NCBI GenBank assembly: GCA_019120525.1 | Contig: DWUW01000368.1 | Coordinates: 1 to 5,015, forward strand | Origin: Candidatus Eisenbergiella stercorigallinarum | GTDB lineage: Bacteria > Bacillota > Clostridia > Lachnospirales > Lachnospiraceae | Length of the DNA: 5,015 nucleotides | Direction of reading: 5' to 3' | Shown here: piece by piece, positions 1 to 4,946 of the stretch | Position numbering within the stretch: position 1 is the stretch's first letter | Layout of the letters: every line of letters starts with the position of its first letter | Position numbers and translations under genes: made by a program | Notes under the pieces: generated by a model | The model's database searches: none | The model's input: the letters and a program-made list of their open reading frames with translations, nothing else | Told to the model about the DNA's origin: nothing

Positions 1-1
1 C

Positions 2-415
2 GCGCAGGATACGTTCGCGCTGGGGCAGCAGTTGGGAAGACAGGCGGAGCCGGGGCAGGTCTATACTCTGATCGGCGATCTCGGCGTGGGGAAAACCGTA
101 TTTACCCAGGGCTTCGCAGCCGGGCTCGGCATCACGGAGCCGGTGAACAGCCCCACCTTTACCATCCTTCAGAGCTATGAGGGAGGGCGGCTTCCCTTTT
201 TTCACTTTGACGTTTACCGGATCGGCGATGTGGAGGAGATGGAAGAGATCGGCTATGAGGACTGCTTTTACGGCGACGGCGTCTGCCTGGTGGAATGGGC
301 GGATCTGATCGAAGAGATCCTGCCGGAGCGGCATACGCAGATTTGCATCGAAAAGGATTTAAGCCGCGGCTTCGATTACCGGCGGATCACACTGACGCGG
401 AAAGGAGACAGATAA
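2..415 (+). CDS. tsaE: TsaE, tRNA t6A biosynthesis ATPase (5'-truncated by window edge)
   Basis: TsaE is the small P-loop ATPase that works with TsaB and TsaD in the cytoplasm when the threonylcarbamoyl group is moved onto A37 of tRNAs reading ANN codons. The frame is open from base 2, giving 137 visible residues, and the N-terminal TFALG stretch (visible residues 4-8) is typical family sequence. The true start therefore lies upstream; a TTG at base 32 is in frame but would remove conserved residues. The family is usually about 140-160 residues, so perhaps 10-15 are missing. The Walker A motif GDLGVGKT is at bases 74-97. It is followed by NSPTFTI, a HFDVYR motif and VEWAD, all in TsaE order. 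The TAA stop lies 4 bases before tsaB. An AAAGGAGA ribosome binding site for tsaB (401-408) sits inside the 3' end of this gene. Confidence 0.95.
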   Translation, partial: AQDTFALGQQLGRQAEPGQVYTLIGDLGVGKTVFTQGFAAGLGITEPVNSPTFTILQSYEGGRLPFFHFDVYRIGDVEEMEEIGYEDCFYGDGVCLVEWADLIEEILPERHTQICIEKDLSRGFDYRRITLTRKGDR

Positions 416-419
416 AAGC

Positions 420-1220
420 ATGAAAATACTTGCGATCGACAGCTCCGGACTGGTGGCCGGCGTGGCCGTCGCCGAGGATGATACGCTTCTGGCGGAATAC
501 ACCACCAATTATAAGAAAACCCATTCCCAGACCCTGCTTCCCATGCTGGATGAGGTGAAGCGGATGATCGAGCTGGATCTTTCCAGCCTGGATGCCATCG
601 CGGTGGCGGCGGGGCCCGGCTCCTTTACGGGACTGCGCATCGGCTCGGCCACGGCAAAGGGCCTGGGCCTGGCGCTGGATAAGCCGCTGATCGGCGTGCC
701 CACGGTGGACGCGCTGGCCATGAACCTGTACGGCGCGGAAGGATACATCTGCCCCATCATGGATGCCAGGAGAAGCCAGGTCTATACGGGGATCTATACC
801 TTCGCGTTGGAAACGGCTGCCGTCGGTGAAAAAACGGACGAAGACGGCGGAATGGAGCGGGTTTACCGCCTTCAGACCATAAAGCCCCAGTTCGTGGCTC
901 CCATCGAGGAAGTGGCGGAGACGCTGAACCGCCTTCCGGAAGAGAAAAACGTGATCTTTCTGGGAGACGGGGTTCCGGTCTTTCATGACAGGCTTGGGAA
1001 ACTGATGAGGAGGCCCTTTGTCTGCGCGCCCGCGTCCTGCAACCGTCAGCGGGCGGCGGCGGTGGCGGTCCTGGCGCAGCGGTACGCCGCGCAGGGGCGT
1101 ATGGAAAACGCCGCGGATCATGCGCCGGAGTATCTGAGGCCCTCCCAGGCGGAGAGGACCCGAAAGGAAAAGGAGCGCGCCCAGGGCGGACAGGAGGCGG
1201 GAAGCCATGTGGATCCGTGA
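420..1220 (+). CDS. tsaB: TsaB, t6A biosynthesis scaffold protein
   Basis: TsaB is a catalytically inactive ASKHA-fold paralogue of TsaD. It dimerises with TsaD and supports transfer of threonylcarbamoyl to A37 of ANN-decoding tRNAs. The 266-residue product opens with MKILAIDSSG, as expected for the family. It has the HSQTLLPMLDEV segment (residues 35-46) and the signature AAGPGSFTGLR (63-73), followed by IGVPTVDALA. The start is set by AAAGGAGA at 401-408. At 266 residues it is longer than the usual 220-240. The extra length comes from an acidic, probably surface loop near residues 136-150 (EKTDEDGG) and from a charged tail rich in K, R, E and Q after the conserved YLRPSQAER. The last 14 bases overlap rimI, so the two are probably translationally coupled. 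The large antisense reading frame across this gene is ignored because the sense protein is clearly conserved. Confidence 0.96.
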   Translation: MKILAIDSSGLVAGVAVAEDDTLLAEYTTNYKKTHSQTLLPMLDEVKRMIELDLSSLDAIAVAAGPGSFTGLRIGSATAKGLGLALDKPLIGVPTVDALAMNLYGAEGYICPIMDARRSQVYTGIYTFALETAAVGEKTDEDGGMERVYRLQTIKPQFVAPIEEVAETLNRLPEEKNVIFLGDGVPVFHDRLGKLMRRPFVCAPASCNRQRAAAVAVLAQRYAAQGRMENAADHAPEYLRPSQAERTRKEKERAQGGQEAGSHVDP

Positions 1221-1749
1221 GCTTTCCGAAGCGGATCTGGAGCAGGCCGTCTGCCTGGAGCAGGAATGCTTCGGCTCCCAGGCCTGGTCCGGGCAGGCGC
1301 TTCTGGACGCGGTCCGGAATGAAAACGCGCTGTATCTTGCCGCGTTTGAAACCTGCGCGCCGGCTGGTTCTGCATCGACAGACCCTGTGTCGGTAAATTC
1401 CGCGCCGAAGAAGCCGGCGTCAGGAAATCCCGCGCCGGAGCCTTCGGATCCGGAGGCCCCCGTGCTGGCGGGCTGCTGCGGCGTCTGGCTTTCCTTTGAG
1501 GAGGGCGAGATCATGAACGTGGCGGTCCGAAGGGAATACCGGAGAAAGGGCGTCGCCGGAAGGCTGATGAAGGAGCTTCTTTCCCGGGCGGAAAAGAGGG
1601 GAGCGGCCCGCTTTATCCTTGAGGTGCGGGAAGGGAATCTCCCGGCGGTCCGTCTCTATGAGTCCCTGGGCTTTCTGCACGCGGGGAGGCGGAGGAACTT
1701 TTATTCCGATCCCGCGGAGGACGCTCTGATCATGATAAAAGAGATTTGA
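1207..1749 (+). CDS. rimI: RimI-family GNAT N-alpha-acetyltransferase with an internal low-complexity insertion
   Basis: RimI uses acetyl-CoA to acetylate protein N-termini, classically ribosomal protein S18, and is often encoded beside tsaB. The start is fixed by AGGAGG at 1192-1197, nine bases before the ATG, inside the end of tsaB. GNAT motif A is visible as NVAVRREYRRKGVAGRL (residues 104-120), containing the R-x-x-G-x-A-type acetyl-CoA pyrophosphate loop. It is followed by EVREGNLPAVRLYESLGF (139-156). E139 and Y151 have the same 12-residue spacing as the E103/Y115 catalytic pair described for enterobacterial RimI. The protein has 180 residues against about 145-160 usually. The excess is a Pro/Ala/Ser-rich insertion at roughly residues 49-86, between the strand ending LYLAAFE and the strand starting VLAGCCGVW. 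The core looks intact, so an active enzyme is expected; the substrate cannot be read from sequence. rnz starts 15 bases after the stop. Confidence 0.93.
   Translation: MWIRELSEADLEQAVCLEQECFGSQAWSGQALLDAVRNENALYLAAFETCAPAGSASTDPVSVNSAPKKPASGNPAPEPSDPEAPVLAGCCGVWLSFEEGEIMNVAVRREYRRKGVAGRLMKELLSRAEKRGAARFILEVREGNLPAVRLYESLGFLHAGRRRNFYSDPAEDALIMIKEI
1391..1450 (+). repeat. Two imperfect 30-base direct repeats inside rimI
   Basis: Bases 1391-1420 and 1421-1450 align head to tail without gaps at 19 of 30 positions, and at 16 of the first 20. The shared core is AAAT, two variable or C positions, then CGCGCC. The period is exactly ten codons, so it keeps the frame and encodes related N-x-A-P-x-x-P stretches. 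It lies in the non-conserved Pro/Ala/Ser insertion of RimI. This looks like an old in-frame tandem duplication, though convergence in low-complexity GC-rich coding sequence is also possible. Confidence 0.45.
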
Positions 1750-1764
1750 GGAGACAGAAAAAAT

Positions 1765-2676
1765 ATGCTGGATGTATGCTTGCTGGGAACGGGGGGGATG
1801 ATGCCGCTGCCGCAGAGGTGGCTGACCTCTCTGATGGCCCGCTACAACGGAAAAAGTATTCTCATCGACTGCGGGGAGGGGACGCAGATCGCCATGAAGG
1901 AAAAGGGCTGGAGCCCGAAGCCCATCGATATCATCTGCTTTACCCACTACCACGCGGATCATATCAGCGGGCTGCCCGGCATGCTTTTAACCATGGGAAA
2001 TGCGGAGCGGACGGAGCCGCTGCTTTTGATCGGCCCGAAGGGACTGACCCGCGTGGTGAACGCCCTGCGCGTGATCGCGCCGGAGCTGCCCTTCCAGATC
2101 CTTTATCAGGAGATCACGGAGCAGGAGCAGGCCTTTTTCTTTGACGGCTTCCGGATCGAGGCGTTCCGGGTGAACCATAACGTGACCTGCTACGGCTACA
2201 GCATCCTGGTGGACCGCGGAGGACGGTTCCAGCCGGAAAAGGCTCAGGCCCTTCAGATCCCGAAGCCTTACTGGAGCCGCCTGCAGAAGGGAGAGACCAT
2301 TGAAACGCCGGATATGGTCTACACGCCGGACATGGTGCTCGGCCCGCCCCGGAAAGGGATCAAGCTGACCTACTGCACGGATACCAGGCCCACGGAGGGG
2401 ATCGTAAAAAGCGCCGCCGAAGCCGACCTGTTCATTTGCGAGGGTATGTACGGGGAACCGGAGAAAAAAGACAAGGCCAGGGAATATAAGCACATGACCT
2501 TCCTGGAGGCCGCGGACATGGCGAAGCGGGCCCGTGTGAAGCAGCTGTGGCTGACCCATTACAGTCCTTCCCTCATCCGTCCGGAGGACTATATGGACGG
2601 GGTGCGAAAGATCTTCCCGGCCGCCTCGGCGGGGAAGGACGGAAAAAGCGTGGATCTTCTGTTTGAGGAGGACTGA
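1765..2676 (+). CDS. rnz: Ribonuclease Z (tRNase Z), tRNA 3'-end endonuclease
   Basis: RNase Z is a zinc-dependent metallo-beta-lactamase-fold endonuclease that cuts precursor tRNAs lacking an encoded CCA just after the discriminator base. The 303-residue length fits the short bacterial form (B. subtilis RNase Z is about 307). The HxHxDH motif is HYHADH at residues 61-66 within FTHYHADHISGLPG. The other expected metal ligands are present: H138 (VNHNVTCYGY), D206 (TDTRPT) and H265 (LTHYSP). The HMT motif is at 243-245. Residues about 170-198, ending LGPPRKG, match the flexible exosite arm that grips the tRNA elbow, which separates this protein from general MBL hydrolases. The start is supported by TGAGGAGA at 1747-1754, overlapping the rimI stop. 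The gene lies between rimI and tsaD with 15 and 3 bases to its neighbours, so it shares their transcript. Confidence 0.94.
   Translation: MLDVCLLGTGGMMPLPQRWLTSLMARYNGKSILIDCGEGTQIAMKEKGWSPKPIDIICFTHYHADHISGLPGMLLTMGNAERTEPLLLIGPKGLTRVVNALRVIAPELPFQILYQEITEQEQAFFFDGFRIEAFRVNHNVTCYGYSILVDRGGRFQPEKAQALQIPKPYWSRLQKGETIETPDMVYTPDMVLGPPRKGIKLTYCTDTRPTEGIVKSAAEADLFICEGMYGEPEKKDKAREYKHMTFLEAADMAKRARVKQLWLTHYSPSLIRPEDYMDGVRKIFPAASAGKDGKSVDLLFEED
2665..2672 (+). promoter_or_regulatory. Ribosome binding site choosing the upstream tsaD start
   Basis: GAGGAGGA lies inside the end of rnz, seven bases before the ATG at 2680. A second in-frame ATG at 2692 has only a weaker GGAG (2682-2685) before it. The stronger site and its spacing favour 2680, but the four added residues (METS) are not conserved family sequence, so initiation at 2692 remains possible. 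Confidence 0.6.
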
Positions 2677-2679
2677 ACG

Positions 2680-3726
2680 ATGGAGACGAGCATGAAAAAA
2701 GAAGATGTCAGGATCCTGGCGGTGGAAACCTCCTGCGATGAAACGGCCGCCGCAGTGGTGCGAAACGGCAGGCAGGTTCTTTCCAACGTGATCTATTCCC
2801 AGATCGACCTGCATACCGTCTACGGCGGCGTGGTGCCGGAGATCGCCTCCAGAAAACACATCGAGAAGATCAATCAGGTGATCGAAAAGGCTCTTTCGGA
2901 CGCGAAAACGGCGCTGCCGGAAATCACGGCAGTGGCCGTAACCTACGGCCCCGGGCTTGTGGGCGCTCTCCTGGTGGGCGTTTCCGCGGCAAAGGCCATC
3001 GCCTTTGCCGCGGATAAACCTCTGGTCGGCGTACACCATATAGAAGGGCATATCAGCGCGAACTATATTGAGAATCCGGATCTGGAGCCGCCTTTCCTCT
3101 GCCTGGTGGTATCCGGCGGCCACTCCCATCTGGTGATCGTGGAGGACTACGGGACCTACCGCATCATTGGAAGGACCAGGGATGACGCGGCGGGAGAGGC
3201 CTTTGACAAGGTGGCCAGGGCCATCGGGCTCGGCTATCCCGGCGGTCCGAAGATCGACCGTGTCTCAAAAGAAGGGAATCCGGACGCCATCGCTTTTCCC
3301 AGGGCGAAGGTGGGCACGGAGGGAAGCGATTATGATTTCAGCTTCAGCGGCCTGAAATCGGCAGTGCTCAATTACCTCAATTCCTGTGAGATGAAGGGCG
3401 TCGAGATCAATCGCGCGGATGTGGCGGCTTCCTTCCAGAAGGCGGTGACGGACGTGCTGGTGGGCCATTCCATGGAGGCCGCGGAACGCTTCGGTATGAA
3501 AAAGTTCGCCATTGCCGGCGGCGTGGCGTCCAATTCCGCTCTCCGCGCGGCCTTTGAAGAAGCCTGCGGGAAAAGAGGGATCGCCTTTTACCATCCTTCG
3601 CCGATCCTCTGCACGGACAACGCGGCCATGATCGGCGCGGCCGGATATTATGAATACATCCGCGGAACAAGACACGGCTGGGATCTGAACGCGGTTCCCT
3701 CCCTGAAGCTGGGGGAACGCGCATAG
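2680..3726 (+). CDS. tsaD: TsaD, tRNA N6-adenosine threonylcarbamoyltransferase catalytic subunit
   Basis: TsaD transfers the threonylcarbamoyl group from threonylcarbamoyl-AMP to N6 of A37 in ANN-decoding tRNAs, in a complex with TsaB and TsaE. The 348-residue protein has the full Kae1/TsaD signature. It shows VETSCDETAAAVV (residues 15-27), GVVPEIASRKH (50-60) and TYGPGLVGALLVG (88-100). The metal-binding HHIEGH has H120 and H124 (the HxxxH pair), followed by VVSGGHSHL (143-151). DDAAGEAFDKVAR spans 168-180, FSFSGLKSAV follows, then IAGGVASNS, and near the C-terminus CTDNAAMIGAAG carries the last metal ligand, D313. Family length is usually 335-345, so the protein is complete. The start at 2680 is chosen on its GAGGAGGA ribosome binding site; ATG 2692 is an alternative giving 344 residues. 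It begins 3 bases after the rnz stop, which implies coupling. Confidence 0.98.
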   Translation: METSMKKEDVRILAVETSCDETAAAVVRNGRQVLSNVIYSQIDLHTVYGGVVPEIASRKHIEKINQVIEKALSDAKTALPEITAVAVTYGPGLVGALLVGVSAAKAIAFAADKPLVGVHHIEGHISANYIENPDLEPPFLCLVVSGGHSHLVIVEDYGTYRIIGRTRDDAAGEAFDKVARAIGLGYPGGPKIDRVSKEGNPDAIAFPRAKVGTEGSDYDFSFSGLKSAVLNYLNSCEMKGVEINRADVAASFQKAVTDVLVGHSMEAAERFGMKKFAIAGGVASNSALRAAFEEACGKRGIAFYHPSPILCTDNAAMIGAAGYYEYIRGTRHGWDLNAVPSLKLGERA

Positions 3727-3764
3727 GAAGCTGAGACGGCGGAGCCTGTTGGAAAGGAGACGTT

Positions 3765-4526
3765 ATGGAAGGAAGAGATCCAAAGAACGGGAAGCGGGAA
3801 AGAACGGCGGCTGTCGTCCTTGCGGCGGGACGGGGGAAAAGAATGCGGAGCGACGTCCCGAAGCAGTATATGCTGCTGAACGGCCGCCCGCTGATCTGTT
3901 ATGCCCTGAAGGCTTTTCAGGACAGTTTTATCGATGAGATCGTTTTGGTAGTTGAGGCAGGGGAAGAGGAACGCTGCAGAAAAGAGTTCCTGGAGCCTTA
4001 TGGTTTCTCCAAAGTAACTGCTGTTACAGCGGGCGGCAAAGAACGATATGATTCTGTGGCGAACGGCCTGAAAAAGGTTTCTCCTGACTGCGGTTATATT
4101 TTTATCCACGACGGCGCGAGACCCTTTGTGACAGAGGAAATTCTCAAACGGGCGCTGGAAACGGTCAGGGAGCACAAGGCCTGTGTCGCTGCCATGCCTG
4201 TAAAGGACACCATCCGGATCGCGGACGAAAATGGTTTTTCGCTGTCTACCCCCCGCCGGGACAGGGTCTGGCTGATGCAGACCCCGCAGGTCTTTGAAGC
4301 CGGGCTGATCCGTGCCGCTTATGGACGGCTCCTGCAGGAAGCGGACAGCCTTGCCGCACAGGGAATTCCGATCACGGACGACGCCATGGCAGTGGAAACC
4401 CTCCTTCATCATCCGGTCCGTCTCTTTGCGGCTTCCTATGAAAACATAAAGGTTACCACTCCGGAGGATCTCATTACAGCGCAGGGGTTTCTGAAAAGAA
4501 TCGATCCGTTTCGGGAAAAATCGTGA
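3765..4526 (+). CDS. ispD: IspD, 2-C-methyl-D-erythritol 4-phosphate cytidylyltransferase
   Basis: IspD joins MEP and CTP to give CDP-methylerythritol and pyrophosphate, the third step of the non-mevalonate isoprenoid pathway in the cytoplasm. The 253-residue protein shows the nucleotide-binding loop VVLAAGRGKRM (residues 17-27) with R26, and K33 in VPKQY; these keep the 7-residue spacing of E. coli R20 and K27. Next come GGKERYDSVANGL (90-102), HDGARPF (115-121), KDTI (147-150), the basic R164-R165 before WLMQTPQ, ITDDAMAVE (203-211) and NIKVTTPEDL (227-236) with K229. The first 13 residues are a charged, non-conserved extension; no later ATG precedes the core loop. GGAAAGGAG at 3751-3759 supports the start, though spacing is short. 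It follows tsaD after 38 bases with no visible promoter or terminator, so it probably belongs to that transcript. No ispF, fused or adjacent, follows. By eye the middle and 3' half use more A/T-ending codons than the upstream genes. Confidence 0.96.
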   Translation: MEGRDPKNGKRERTAAVVLAAGRGKRMRSDVPKQYMLLNGRPLICYALKAFQDSFIDEIVLVVEAGEEERCRKEFLEPYGFSKVTAVTAGGKERYDSVANGLKKVSPDCGYIFIHDGARPFVTEEILKRALETVREHKACVAAMPVKDTIRIADENGFSLSTPRRDRVWLMQTPQVFEAGLIRAAYGRLLQEADSLAAQGIPITDDAMAVETLLHHPVRLFAASYENIKVTTPEDLITAQGFLKRIDPFREKS

Positions 4527-4527
4527 A

Positions 4528-4540
4528 AGGGCGGCGCCCT
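4528..4540 (+). terminator. Short GC hairpin just after ispD
   Basis: AGGGC (4528-4532) and GCCCT (4536-4540) form a 5-bp inverted repeat with a 3-base loop, beginning two bases after the ispD stop codon. No T-tract follows, so as an intrinsic terminator it is weak. It may instead be a 3'-end stabilising hairpin or chance in GC-rich sequence. Confidence 0.25.
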
Positions 4541-4554
4541 CCTCTGCTGTATTT

Positions 4555-4587
4555 CAGGGGAAAATCACTGCTCCTGCAAGTTTTTTT
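4555..4587 (+). terminator. Possible intrinsic terminator of the tsaE-ispD operon
   Basis: CAGGGG (4555-4560) can pair with CTCCTG (4571-4576), six pairs including one G-U, around a 10-base loop. Four bases (CAAG) separate it from a run of seven T at 4581-4587. The position between ispD and the next promoter fits a terminator, but the stem is short and the gap before the T run is suboptimal. The same T run may instead serve as part of an upstream promoter element. Confidence 0.35.
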
Positions 4588-4642
4588 GAAAAAGTGAAAA
4601 AATGTGTTGACACAACATTCCTTTTTCGCTATAATAACTTCT
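4581..4642 (+). promoter_or_regulatory. Consensus sigma-A promoter with A/T-rich upstream element for the tRNA-Ser unit
   Basis: TTGACA at 4607-4612 and TATAAT at 4630-4635 are separated by exactly 17 bases, a perfect match to the vegetative sigma-A (sigma-70) consensus. Bases 4581-4606 upstream consist mostly of T and A runs, like the UP elements that bind the RNA polymerase alpha subunit at stable-RNA promoters. Transcription should start near 4642. The next genes downstream are two tRNA-Ser genes, which fits a strong growth-linked promoter. A small palindrome, TGTGT-TG-ACACA (4603-4614), covers the -35 box. Confidence 0.88.
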
Positions 4643-4799
4643 GCACTGCTGAGGAACACAAAGTTCTGATACAAAGGAAAATGGTTCAAAAGCAATGGCG
4701 CAGCGGTTCCTGGAACGGGAATCCATCCCGTAGGGAAGCAAATGGAGGAATGATTACTCCTTATAAAAGAGCCGCTGTTTTTCTTTTGTAAAAATACCT
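4642..4799 (+). ncRNA. Structured leader RNA, or separate small RNA, between the promoter and tRNA-Ser
   Basis: About 155 bases separate the predicted start of transcription from the first tRNA base, with no convincing gene. The stretch can form several hairpins: GGAAC/GTTCT (4653-4667, five pairs with one G-U), ACGGGA/TCCCGT (4715-4731, six pairs, 5-base loop) with outer support from TTCCT (4707-4711) and GGGAA (4733-4737), and GGAG/CTCC (4744-4760). A long-range stem at 4701-4709 with 4769-4777 closes the 3' half and is followed by a T-tract. I do not recognise it as SRP RNA, 6S RNA, tmRNA, RNase P RNA or a T-box. It may be a precursor leader removed by RNase P, an attenuator, or an independent small RNA. 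The pairings are read by eye and not energy-minimised. Confidence 0.5.
4701..4787 (+). terminator. Terminator-like closing stem and T-tract inside the tRNA-Ser leader
   Basis: CAGCGGTTC (4701-4709) pairs with GAGCCGCTG (4769-4777), nine consecutive pairs with one G-U, and TTTTTCTTTT follows at once (4778-4787). The 59-base interior can itself fold through the hairpins at 4715-4731 and 4744-4760. A GC-rich stem directly before a T-tract is the hallmark of a Rho-independent terminator, but here it sits 12 bases upstream of a tRNA gene. AGGAAC (4652-4657) is perfectly complementary to GTTCCT (4706-4711), so an alternative fold would open this stem. Confidence 0.45.
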
Positions 4800-4885
4800 G
4801 GAGAGGTATCGAAGTGGTCATAACGAGGCGGTCTTGAAAACCGTTTGTCCGCAAGGGCGCGTGGGTTCGAATCCCACCCTCTCCG
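4800..4885 (+). tRNA. tRNA-Ser(UGA)
   Basis: This is a class II tRNA with a long variable arm. The acceptor stem pairs GGAGAGG (4800-4806) with CCTCTCC (4878-4884), and G4885 is the discriminator typical of serine tRNAs. The anticodon stem pairs GCGGT (4828-4832) with ACCGT (4840-4844) around the loop CTTGAAA, giving anticodon TGA at 4835-4837, which reads UCA and related UCN codons. The variable arm has GTCC/GGGC (4847-4850, 4855-4858). The T arm is GTGGG-TTCGAAT-CCCAC (4861-4877). The bases after the discriminator are CTG, so CCA is not encoded; 3' maturation should need RNase Z and CCA-adding enzyme. With A36-A37-A38 it fits the MiaA (i6A) recognition pattern rather than t6A. Confidence 0.97.
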
Positions 4886-4891
4886 CTGGAA

Positions 4892-4904
4892 ACGGCCTGG
4901 CCGT
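4892..4904 (+). other. Hairpin in the spacer between the two tRNA-Ser genes
   Basis: ACGGC (4892-4896) and GCCGT (4900-4904) form a perfect 5-bp stem with a 3-base loop, seven bases after the first tRNA. A second short inverted repeat, ATCAA/TTGAT (4913-4917, 4928-4932), follows. With no strong T-tract after either, they look like processing or spacing structures in a co-transcribed precursor rather than terminators. The 61-base spacer (4886-4946) shows no promoter that I can see. Confidence 0.4.
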
Positions 4905-4946
4905 ATCCGATAATCAAATACATGTGGTTGATGATTCAGCCCGCTT

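Noticed and set aside
387..1514. Long minus-strand open frame of 375 codons opposite tsaB and rimI
   Set aside because: The plus strand encodes two clearly conserved proteins here. The antisense translation is low-complexity with no recognisable motif, as expected opposite GC-rich codons.
1746..2144. Plus-strand 132-codon open frame overlapping the start of rnz
   Set aside because: It is an out-of-frame shadow of RNase Z, whose HxHxDH motif lies in the other frame.
1987..3129. Long minus-strand open frame of 380 codons opposite rnz and tsaD
   Set aside because: It is the complement of strongly conserved sense genes; the translation is rich in H, R and G with no family motif, and it spans the boundary of two sense genes.
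4703..4739. Small SRP RNA, suggested by GGGAAGC and by tRNA-Ser lying near scr in some Firmicutes
   Set aside because: The conserved SRP apical-loop signature (GGTCAGG, then GGAAGCAGC-like) is not present, and the stem does not have the SRP domain IV loop pattern.
4681..4791. Possible 36-codon leader peptide starting at ATG 4681 (and its 65-codon extension from 4594)
   Set aside because: The longer form starts upstream of the promoter, so it is not on the transcript. The short form has only AAGGA three to four bases before the ATG, no recognisable motif, and overlaps the RNA stems. It contains only two serine codons early on, with no serine run as in a classic attenuator peptide.
4642..4799. 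T-box riboswitch sensing tRNA-Ser
   Set aside because: The leader is too short for a normal stem I, and the conserved T-box sequence with TGGC for a G discriminator is absent; TGGAAC at 4711-4716 is only a superficial match.
4474..4923. Minus-strand open frame with GGIRTHAPLRTNGFQ
   Set aside because: Another reading frame of the tRNA-Ser antisense artefact; it also runs across the promoter and the end of ispD.
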